Position numbers and translations under genes: made by a program. A model generated the notes under the pieces. That model did no database searches. It was not told where the DNA came from and worked only from the letters and a program-made list of their open reading frames with translations. From Phytopythium helicoides (lineage: Eukaryota > Oomycota > Peronosporomycetes > Pythiales > Pythiaceae), in the NCBI GenBank assembly GCA_024867545.1, contig JANFNE010000038.1, positions 62,001 to 126,000 on the forward strand: 64,000 bases of DNA, in the 5' to 3' direction. The stretch's first letter is position 1. The number at the start of each line of letters is the position of its first letter. This document shows, piece after piece, positions 54,801-64,000 of the stretch.

Positions 54801-57508
54801 ATGGACTCGCCCGGGCCCCCGCGGGGCGAGGGCACGCCCACGACCAGCTTCATCCTGCTCGAGGGCCGCGAGAGCCTGCCTGATGTGCTCTCGCCCTCGG
54901 TGGACGCGGCGCCGCGCCGCGGAGGCTCGCGGCTGTTGAACGCGCTGTCTCGGCGGACGCCCCCGCTGGCGGCGGCTGGGAGTGGCGAGGTGGTGACGAT
55001 GGACGGCTTCCAGCAGCGGCCGAGGGAGGACTCGATCAGCGACCTGTTCCCGATGAACGTGAGCGTGTTCACCAACCCGGAGAACATCATGCCGTCGCGC
55101 CAGGACTCGATCCTGATCGACACGGACTCGCAGCAGCAGGAGCAGCAGATGATGCAGAACTCCAACACGCTCATGCCCGCCGGATCGCAGTTCCTCAACG
55201 GCAGCCAGAGCACGGCTACCATCGGCAGCGCGTCGATCAACAGCAGCACACTCTTCGCGTACCCGTCGACAGGCTCCGTTCTCCACGCAGTGTATGAGCA
55301 GACGGGCAAGGGCACGACCACCAACACGAACGGATCGCGAGAACCCTCGTTCGAGGGCGACCACGTGTTCCAGGATATTGCAAATAGTATCGCGACCTCG
55401 CGCGCGTCTGCCAGCGGAACAGCGTACGACAAGGATGAGGTTGGAATCGCCGGAAGGAAGCGGTGCTGGTGCGGAACGACGCATGCGTCTCCCCGACAGT
55501 GGCTGGCATCATTGTGGGAGCGACTTACTAATGACTGGGATACCATCTTCCAAATGGGCACCCTCGCTGTGAGCATTTGCAGCGTGCCGATTGCCGTGAC
55601 TATTGCATGGGCGTTGGATTCCTCACAAGACCTCCGATTCGGCACCCGATGTCGGCTTTCAGCCACAAGCCATGTCGACAGCCCCTCGGTTCCGTACCTC
55701 GCTGCAGTGCTGATCCCCATCATGAATTATGCGGTTCTGTTTGTTGTATCGCTCTGGGTTGGCATTCTCTGCAGCCGCAGTCGCAAGCGTGTGTTGAAAA
55801 GCGGCCCTGCTGCAATCAGCTCCAACCTGAGTACGTTCGAAGTGTTTAGATGTACTGTTGCTGACGTGGTTACTCACCGGAACATCTATATCTCGCAGCG
55901 TCGGCTTTCATGCTACCTTGCTACGAGCCTATCTGGTACTGCATTTCGTGTCTGTCAGCAATCGGCCTCATCCTTTATCTGTCAAGCTACACAGTCTCCA
56001 CAGACACGGACCCTGATGCTCCTAGAGTGTCAGACCTTGGTGGAAGCGCAGGGTACCCGTGCAATGTAGCCACGCTGCCGTTCGTGTGGGTCTTGCAGCT
56101 CCTCCCAATGCTCATGATCCAGCGCAGCGTATCCCAGGAAGCTGTTGTTCGCGCCATTGTCTACTCTGGCGGCGTGTGCATCGTCATGGTGATTTGTTAC
56201 GTCTGCCTTTTCAACCAGGGCAGACATATCCTTGACTCGATCTCTACATCGGTTCACCTCGTGCTACTCGCCTTCTACATCTGGGCCAAGTTTGGTTTCC
56301 ACGCACGCGCCACCTTCGACTTCTTTTTCGTGATGGCCGTTGTTTCAGCTATCGCGAACGTGACAGTGCACACCATGGGAATAGTATCAGCGGATCCCAA
56401 TACGACAATCCCGATTACTCAGTGCGTCGTGGGTTCGCTGGACGCGATGATTATGGTCTCGATCCTGCTATCGCTGCGTGCAGATACAAGATATTGGCTC
56501 GCGATTGATGATGGTAATGGCGGCACGGGAGTGACATCGAACGCCATGAAGCGATACGTGCGATTACTTTCTGAGCGTGGATTGATCACAAACTTTTCCA
56601 CCCGAACGTCAGTGTACGATGTCCACCGCATGATTGAAGAGCACCGCAAGAATGTTGTCGACTTTTCGGCTCTGCAACTCGACTGTGTAATTGCTCAAGG
56701 TGCGACATCTATCGTCATGCGCGGCTCTCTTCGTCAGAGCGGCACGGCGATTGCCCTCAAGATCTACACTTCCGTCCAGGTTACATACGAAGAGGTCCAG
56801 CGCTTTTCTCGCGAGACTGCGCTTAACGTCCAGCTGTCGCATCCGAATGTCGTTCGGTTTTACGGCTTGTGTGTTGTGCCGCCTTCCATTTCTCTCATCT
56901 TCGAGTTCTGCGAGTATGGTGGACTCGATGTGGCGTTGCGAGCAACCGTGGAAGGCTCGACATCATGGAGTTTGTCAACCAAGCTAAAAGCCTGGCTGGA
57001 TGCGTGCAAGGCAGTCGCATACTTGCACAGTTTTTCTCCACCGCTACTCCACCGAGACATTAAAACCGACAACTTCCTCATCGGCCAGGACTATCTGCTC
57101 AAGCTTGCCGACTTTGGCGAGGCAAATTTGCTGCGTCCTCGCAGTGATGGCACAATGACAATCGCAGGAACAGTCGACTACATGGCACCGGAAATGATTA
57201 TTGGGGGCAAGACGGCTCGCTACGGAACAGCGGTGGATGTGTACAGCCTGATGATCACGCTGTGGCAGATTCTCGTACCCGACCGTAGCCCTTGGGGAGC
57301 CAAGACGCATCTCGAAGTTTATCAGTGCGTCACGAATGGCGAGCGACCGCCGCTATTGCCTACGATTCCGCGCGGGTGTGCTGACATCCTAGTCGCAGGG
57401 TGGGCACCAAACCCAGCGGACCGCGTGTCAGTCGACGAGGTTATTCCTAAGGTGCATCGGTTGTGGTTATACTCGCTACACCAGAAGAAGCTGACGCGGA
57501 CGAAGTGA
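54801..57508 (+). CDS. Multi-TM receptor-like protein fused to TKL kinase
   Basis: 879 residues, exons 54801-55830 and 55899-57508 (68-bp intron). Residues about 1-250 are disordered Ser/Gln/Thr-rich, with RDSIS-type motifs. About eight hydrophobic helices follow, for example FQMGTLAVSICSVPIAVTIAW, VLIPIMNYAVLFVVSLWVGIL, YCISCLSAIGLILYLSSYTV, ATLPFVWVLQLLPMLM, VCIVMVICYVCLF, TSVHLVLLAFYIWAKFGF, FFFVMAVVSAIANVTVHTMGIV. The kinase (about 605-870) has AIALKIY, FEFCEYGGLDVAL, HRDIKTDNFLIG, LADFGEA, a T-loop AGTVDYMAPEMI and WGAKTHLEVYQCVTNGERPPLLP, typical of TKL. The gene resembles the G-protein-coupled-receptor/TKL-kinase fusions described in oomycetes. Signal perception at the membrane passing to the cytosolic kinase is inferred. 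N-terminal start is chosen as first ATG in frame after the GC-rich region; convergent with the FYVE gene. Confidence 0.82.
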
Positions 57509-57635
57509 ACGTCAAAGGGAGGACTTTAATTTATCTATTACGGCGCAGTCTTGCCGCCGACGGAGCTGCTCACAACGAAACACCAGGATGCAGTTCAATC
57601 GAGGCAATTTACACTAAATAACATTGAGTGAAACA

Positions 57636-60600
57636 TTATAGCTCCGTGAGCGACCGTGTGTCCTCGTCAGGGGCTTCAGCGCGCTTGTCCTTGTCGCGGT
57701 GCCGATGCTTTCGCCCAGTCTCATCCGCTTTCTTCTTCTTCTTGGGCTTTTTGGACTTCCCTTCCTGAGCGCTTGTAGAGCTTACAACAGCCTTTGAGTG
57801 CTGCTTCTTCAGCTTGTCTCGTTGCGCTTGGCGCTGCTTCATCTGCAGCTTCTTCTTGCGCTCCTTCTCTTGCTCTTGCATCGCCTGCCAGTCCGCGTTA
57901 AACGCGCTTGCATTCTCCGGCGCGGGTGATAGAAACTCGTCGCCCGCTACAGATGATAACGCGTCACTTTCGTTGGAAACCGAATCGCTTCGACTGAAAT
58001 TGTCGGCGGGGATGGTCTCAAGACCATCGTCCACATACAGTGCTGATTCCGCCCGAGATGGTGGAGCACGGGAGTAACGTCCGAGTACAAAACTGTCGAC
58101 GCTGCTGTCTTGACTCAGCACAGACGCCGTTGACGACGGACGGCGCACGGGGGACATGTCAAGTGACGGTGGAGTTTTCCTCCGTGTGGGGCGGACCTCG
58201 AAACTGAAGCCTCCATCATCGACATCCGAGCCATTCTCGCCCTCGTCCGAATCCTCCGGCTTTGAGGACTCAGTAGAAGCTGTCACATCCAGTTCGTCTA
58301 TCGCCGAACCTCCCATGAGTGCATGGATATCCACGTCCTTGGAGTTATCAAATAACTCTAAATCCGCATCCTTATGGAGACTCTTCGAGGTATCGACCCT
58401 TTCGATGCGCGAAACAAACGAGTTTTGAGGCATAGGTACGTCCTCTTCATTGTCGAGGCTGGGAGGGGAACTCCTCGTTGCTACTAGTGACGTTGAGTTG
58501 TCGTCATGATCAACTGGATCAGACTTGAGCAAGGTCACTGCATCGTTATGCTTCCCATCCTTAGAGAGATGGAGCTCGTCGTCTGAAGATACCACCTCAT
58601 CAGCAGTCAACACATCGATATCGTTCATCGATGACGGATTTGCAGGCTGCTGCACAGGCAAAAGTTCAGGTTCAGCAGCTTCGAGTTCCTCGTCTCCACC
58701 CGGTTTGTTACTCGCATTATCGGCTAAATCAGAGGGATGCGCTGTGGGAGGCTCGTCGTCGTCATCATCAAATAAACCAGATCGAGTAACTGGCACGAAA
58801 GACGCCGGCTGTCCTATCGACGGCCGAGTCTTCCGTCGATTTCTGCTTGTCTTGACCTTCTTCCAATTGATAGCAAAGTCCTCGTCCGAATCAGAGGTAT
58901 CACCACCACTTGTTGCAATGGTGGAGCTTAGGCTTGGTGGTACCGCAAACGTTACCTCTGCACTCTGCGTCGCCAAGTCCTTCTCAGATGAAATCAAGGA
59001 TGCCGTTAATTTCTTGTCGCTTGAGTCGTCTTCACTGCTATCACTGAGGTGTTGACTTGCTAAATGTGATGAAGAGACAACCTCATCGTCCTTCTTTGAG
59101 GCCTTAGTCTCGGAAGTATTCACGTCCAATGTAGTCTCTGCGCCATAGAGATTCGCCATGTCCGCGTCACTGGAAGTATCGAAGAGTGCATCGATAGAAT
59201 CTGCGTCATTTTGTTTCTTCGTCGGTGTCTTGGTCACTGGCACCACATCTTGATTTTTAGCTTTCTTCGAGTTTGAGGTAACAACAGAGGTAGGCGCCTC
59301 ATCAGGCGAATCTTCAGCCCACTTTGGAGTAGCTCGGTCCTTTGAAGACCGTCGACGTTGTCGTGCCACCGATCGCTTGTTCTTCAGAGATTCAAATTCT
59401 TCTTCGTCCTCTTCTTCTGCTACTACCGCATACTGCAAATTGTCGGGTTCAGGTGATGTAGCAACTTCGGGTAGCTTTTTCTTTGACCTCTTCTTAGATC
59501 GCCGCTTCTTGGCGATCTTCGACGCTGACTCGTCTTCTTCACTCCCCTCTGACTTGGTTGCACCTCCTTCAAAGAGTGCTTCATACCCACCATTTCCAGC
59601 TAGGCTTGTTTCCTTCTCTGCTTCGTCGTCAAAAAGGGAAGCAAACGAGTCTCTCCTCTTTTTCGGTTGCTTGAATTTGGCTTTGTCGTACGAGACAACT
59701 CCCTTGTCAAGGCGATTGCTAGACGACACTACTCCCCACTTCGACTTTGGCGCTTCGTTGTCACTGTCGCTATCCCCATCAAAGATACTTTCTTTGCGAG
59801 GCTTGTTGCTTTCATAAACAGGTGCTGACGATTTTCTCCGATCAGACTGAATGTGCTTGGGGTTTCCACCTTTGCGATTCTTGATCAGACGTTTGAGGGC
59901 CGCTAGTTCACCCTCGAGTGAAGAGATTTTGTCAACGATGACATCAGCATCACTCTCGTTCGACTCGGACCCATTGCCACTTTGATCGTACACGCGCTGT
60001 TCAACGAGAGTAGATGCTTCGAAGACATATTGCTGTTCGTATCGCGGAGCGTCCCTAGTTTGTCTTCCGATGGACGATCGAGGTCGCTGATCTTCTGGGA
60101 TGCGATTGCTTGACTGCCTACCAAATGACGACGTGCGAGCAACTTCTTGGTGTTGCGAAGGCTCTTGAGTACTTTCTCGTTGTCGGCTAGAACGCGGTGG
60201 TTGGCGGGCTGGAATATAGCTTCCAGTAGCGGGATCAAAAATGTAATCGTTTGGACGCTCGAACTGCGCGAAGATGTCATCAACTGAATCCGAAGTTGAT
60301 TTCTTTCGATTAGCGGAGCTCGAGTGATTATGGAGGTCTTGCATAATGTTATGAGAAGTGTTCCGGTGCTCTTCATCATCTTCATCATGGTCATGAGTAG
60401 CAAATCGGTCTCCTCCAAAACGCGAGTCGCGCATTTGAACACCCGCGGGTACTGCGTACGTGGCTGTTCCAAACCCAGGCGCGCTCTTCACATTGCTCCA
60501 AGTAAACCCCCCGTTCTGTCTCTTGGGCGAATCGAACTCGACATCGCTATCACGCCGTGACCCGACAACGTGCTGTTGTGTAGAACTGCGAAACTCGTGA

Positions 60601-63351
60601 GATAACCCTGATGGAGTGCCGACTTCGTCCTCATTTGGAGCTCCATTGTCGTTCAAAAAATCCAGGTCGTCTTCCTCTTCATCACGTCTCGCGTCAAAAC
60701 GGCTGACACCAACAGAGTACTGCGCACTCGTTGGTACGTCAACCGTATTCCACGAACGACTGGGCAAGTTGACGTCAGCAAACGACACCGCATTGTGGCG
60801 ATCAACTGCTTTTGGAGATTCAAACAGATCATCGAACGTGTCTCGGCGCTTGAGCGATTTGCTGGACTTCTTTCTCTTTGACTTGGGGGACATCTTGGTC
60901 GTTTCTGGTACCATGAAAGTATTAGGGCGAAGACTAGCACTAGCGTCGACCGTAGCTGCCATTGTGTTTCGAAGAGTATCAGCTCGTTCCTGCGGTCTGG
61001 GCATGACATAGTCACCGCTATCACCCATCGAATATCGAGTCGTCGATGCAGAGGCAGCGGGTTCTCCCATATAACCTTCGGGGACAAATTTCCTTGGTCC
61101 CAAACTCTCGCGCCGAGCAATCGCAGGTGCTACTTGCTGTGACTCCTTAGGTTGGTCAACATTTTGAGACACCTTGGCTTTATCGGAGCTTGGAGGAGCG
61201 GGCGCTTTATCAGGTGTCTTGGCGCTCGACATGCCGAAAAAGCGTTTTAAAGCCCCAGTTAGCCCGTGCTCTTTTGTGTTGCTAGACGGCTGCGAGGTTG
61301 ATTCGCTTCGTGGTACATTTGAAGCACTCTCTGGGGAGCTCGCTCCATGCGATGGGGCATCCACGATGCTAAATGATTCTTGCCCACTCGAAAATCTGTT
61401 ATTGCTGGACGCCGGAACAGCGATACTGTTTACCCATGCAGCATCTTCAGCCATCCTTCGCTGAAGCTCTTCTTCCTTCTTTTTCTTTGCCAGCTTTTCC
61501 GCCATCGACTCCTCGAAAAAGCCAGGTGTGTCATCAACTACGAGCTCATCCGCATCATCATCATAAAATGTTGGACGTGTTGGTGGTGCAACAACGGGAA
61601 TCGGTTTTGGCGCCACCTCCAGCTCGTCAAGTGTCATTCGGCTGTTAGGAGTAAAAAATGACGCAGCAAAGGTATTGCGATCAGGCACAGCAACAGGAGA
61701 CACTTGAACTTCCTCTGTTGGAGCATCTTTGTTTTTCTGCTGCTTTTCCCGCTTGTCTTTTTTGGACTTCCCGTGGAACAAGCCCTTGATGTTTACTTTC
61801 AACGTACTTTGACGCAATTGATCAGGTTCGTTTCGTGAAGGCCGAGAAACTGGAGTATTAGCTGTTGAAGAAGGCTGCCGAGAAACAGGGGTGTCCGCTT
61901 TTGAAGAAGGTTGATCAAGTATCCTTGGTTCTACCGGCGCAGGACGAGGCATCGATGCACGACCGCCACTCCCAAAGTCATCGTCTGCGCTTTTGTCGTC
62001 GTCGTCGTCGTCATCATCATAGTTGAATTGCTCAGAGAATCCGTTCCGATTAAACCCAAAGCCGGACGCTGGAGCAACTCGACTTGCTGGTGCAGTCTCT
62101 AGTTGCAGCTGGTATGACGCCTTCACTTTATCACGCCATTCTTCAACTGCTGAATGGCTTCCGGTACTGTCCGCAAACCCGTCAGAGAAGTTTGAGCTCT
62201 GAAAACCCGCTTCAGGCCGACTAGCAGTTGAGGGTCGGGTAGCCATACCCCCATCGTCGTCATCATCTTTAGGCTCGGTGAACCACGCGTCTTCCGCGTT
62301 GTTGAACAGCGAAGCACTGGTCCGTTGTTCGCGAGATTCTATTGTGGTTGTGCCATTCGCAACTTGTCTCGGTTGCGCAATCGTCACTTGTGCCTTTTGT
62401 GAGCTCCCAGTTCCAAATCCCTTCTTTGCTTTCTTTTTGTCGCGCTTTGCGGACGATGGAGTAATGGCGTGTAGAACGGAGGCGCGGAAACCTCCGCGCT
62501 TGTCTGATGCAACAGATGTAGGAGTATGCATTACGCCTGACGACTCTGCATCCGAGCCTGCGAAGTCGAAGTTCGAGTCTTTCTGTGATTTTCGAGCCTT
62601 ACCAACAGCCGCTGCATGATCCGATGCGCACGCGGCGCACACGCGATGTTTACGCTGAGACGACTCAAAGAAGAGGAAGGACGAGCACTCGGAGCACATG
62701 ACACGGCCGCAGGGTCTAAGCAGCCATCCCATCAGAATCATCATCTCCACGCAGGATCAAACTCACCCTCCACGCACCTGCAGTGGTGCTTGCGGCGCAC
62801 GAGCGAGAAGCCCGACGCGCATATGGTGCACGCCGAGACGCGCGCCTCGTCGTCCCAGTCCACGTCGAACAGTTCCTGGCTGCCCTTGCGCCTCACCTTC
62901 CTGTCCTTCTTGACGCTGCTCGCTTCTCGAGCGCGCGGCTGCTCGCTCCTGCTCGCCACTCGCTCGCGTTTGGCGCTGGCCACGCGACTCGCAGGCGTTG
63001 CCAGCGACCCGTCGCTCGGTCGCCCGGCCGGCGCCAGGCTCTGCGCGTCGTCGTCCACCGCAGCGCGTCGCTCGTCGCGCCTCGGAGACGCCGCGGGCGC
63101 CGGTCTCCGATACAAATCGTCAAAGTCGTCGCCATCCTGCGCGCCAGCGGACCATTAGGGGCGGAACTCGGCGAGAAAGTACGCGCGCGCGCGCTCGCGT
63201 GGAGGGAAACGACGCGACGCTCGCCGCGCCACCGCGGCCTACGGCCCATGCGGCTGATTGGGGAGCTGCGGGGGCGTCTGACGGCCTCCACGCGGCGCTA
63301 GGAGCAGCCAGAGCGACGCACCTCGTCGGCGAAGAACGGGTCGTCCGCCAT
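57636..63351 (-). CDS. Giant FYVE-domain protein with disordered acidic tail
   Basis: 1,822 residues, exons 63351-63322, 63136-62778 and 62715-57636 (introns 185 and 62 bp, both GTGCGT). FYVE zinc finger at about residues 104-165: VDWDDEARVSACTICASGFSLVRRKHHCRPCGRVMCSECSSF and QRKHRVCAACASDH, giving WxxD, RRKHHCR and eight Cys, so PI(3)P binding on endosomes is predicted. The remaining 1,650 residues are disordered: alternating acidic (YDDDDDDDDKSADDD), basic (KKRRSKKRSKKKLP) and Ser-rich stretches with many DS[DE] motifs, and one short coil (DKISSLEGELAALKRLI). A lysine-rich C-terminus (KKQHSKAVV, KKPKKKKKADE) ends the protein. It lies on the same strand downstream of the transporter-like gene (168 bp). 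Confidence 0.85.
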
Positions 63352-63518
63352 GCTGGCGGCAGGTCGGAAGGCACTATGGAGCTCAAGGTGAAGTGGCCAG
63401 TGTGCCCGTCTGGACCGGCCCACACGAGGTTCTAAAGGAGAATGTGGAGCGATTTAGGGGGAAAATGTACTGACGACGTGACCACTTCAACATGAAGGGA
63501 GATGCGACGAATGCTACG

Positions 63519-64000
63519 TCAGGTGCTGATCTCGTACGACGCGATGCAGGCCGCGCTGGCGGCGAGGCCGAGGAAGATGAAGAGGATTGGAAGGCCACGG
63601 GAAAGTAACCAGCCACTGCTGTCGGCACTGCTGCCTTCTCGCTCGTAGCTGCCGCTGCTACTGCTGCGTTGACCATTGGCGAGTTTGAGCGAGATGGCTC
63701 CAGGAAGCGAGAACAGAAGCAGGAGACCACCGTACGCGCCCGTGAGCGTCAGCACAGTTGCGATGTCAGTGTCCACAAAGAGAGCGATTTGGGCAATGGC
63801 TGCGAGCGACAGTGTTGTCAGCAGGTATCGCTTCCACGCCAAACCCTTGGGGAGTGCCAGACTTGCTGCGTCACTCGCGCGCTCCGTTGGCGAGAGCTTG
63901 GAGTCAACTTCATCGTAGTTTCCTGGATCGTACCGGCGTGGAGAGTGCTGCTTCTGAAAAAGGACGTCATCGCTTGTACTGGAGCTTGAAGGCGCACGCG
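63519..64000 (-). CDS. Amino-acid transporter-like protein (AAAP family), C-terminal part
   Basis: Minus-strand frame open from the window end to the stop at 63519; the 5' part is missing, so only the last 160 residues are visible. A hydrophilic segment (FQKQHSPRRYDPGNYDEVD) is followed by helices (WKRYLLTTLSLAAIAQIALF, VLTLTGAYGGLLLLFSLPGAISL, and a C-terminal LPILFIFLGLAASAACIAS). The pattern DIATVLTLTGAYGG...LPGAISLKL is typical of the late helices of AAAP/SLC36-38 transporters. The tail SSSSGSYEREGSSADSSGW forms a loop between the last two helices. Identity is inferred from hydrophobic pattern and the LPGA motif; subfamily is not determinable. Confidence 0.6.
   Translation of the reverse strand, partial: RAPSSSSTSDDVLFQKQHSPRRYDPGNYDEVDSKLSPTERASDAASLALPKGLAWKRYLLTTLSLAAIAQIALFVDTDIATVLTLTGAYGGLLLLFSLPGAISLKLANGQRSSSSGSYEREGSSADSSGWLLSRGLPILFIFLGLAASAACIASYEIST

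Overview
The window reads as nuclear DNA of an oomycete (Phytophthora/Pythium type), which is an inference from architecture and content. Genes are dense and often divergently paired. The introns are short (54-91 bp apart from one of 185 bp), with spliced reading frames that close exactly in 24 gene models. Coding DNA is moderately GC-rich. The gene set mixes flagellar/centriolar and general eukaryotic genes with architectures known from oomycetes: SH2 proteins, multi-TM receptor-kinase fusions, stramenopile multi-TM proteins and large calpains. No rRNA, tRNA, CRISPR or prokaryotic element was recognised.

Layout. 0-13 kb: a calpain cut at the left edge, a PAAT-like protein, a low-molecular-weight tyrosine phosphatase, an unknown nuclear-looking protein, KRR1, a tail-anchored protein, TRM112, the complex I assembly factor NDUFAF1/CIA30, then a CDK9/12-type kinase to 14.0 kb. 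14-28 kb: a microtubule-rich stretch with SAS6-like, a CCDC177-like coiled coil, augmin HAUS6, an unknown tail-anchored protein, a GST, a tubulin tyrosine ligase-like enzyme and a large unknown protein. 28-41 kb: an SH2-TPR protein, a hAT-transposase-derived ORF, a tiny membrane protein, an actin-related protein, PrimPol, and a membrane-anchored HECT ligase with a RanBP2 finger. 41-51 kb: a multi-TM gene broken by one stop codon, an ornithine-decarboxylase-like protein with an altered active site, and two near-identical tandem copies of an MLO-like multi-TM gene. 51-64 kb: BuGZ/ZNF207, SEC63, a multi-TM protein fused to a TKL kinase, a 1,822-residue FYVE protein, and the 3' end of an amino-acid transporter-like gene.

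Common themes. Several genes concern microtubules or mitosis (SAS6L, HAUS6, BuGZ, TTLL), and others concern RNA or ribosome biogenesis (KRR1, TRM112, CDK9/12). Three potential signalling innovations stand out: the SH2-TPR protein with six YxxF motifs, the multi-TM-kinase fusion, and the decarboxylase-like protein with a myristoylation signature. Roughly a quarter of the introns I could model start with GTGCG rather than GTRAG.

Exon limits given in the entries come from matching splice signals with frame closure. None has transcript support.
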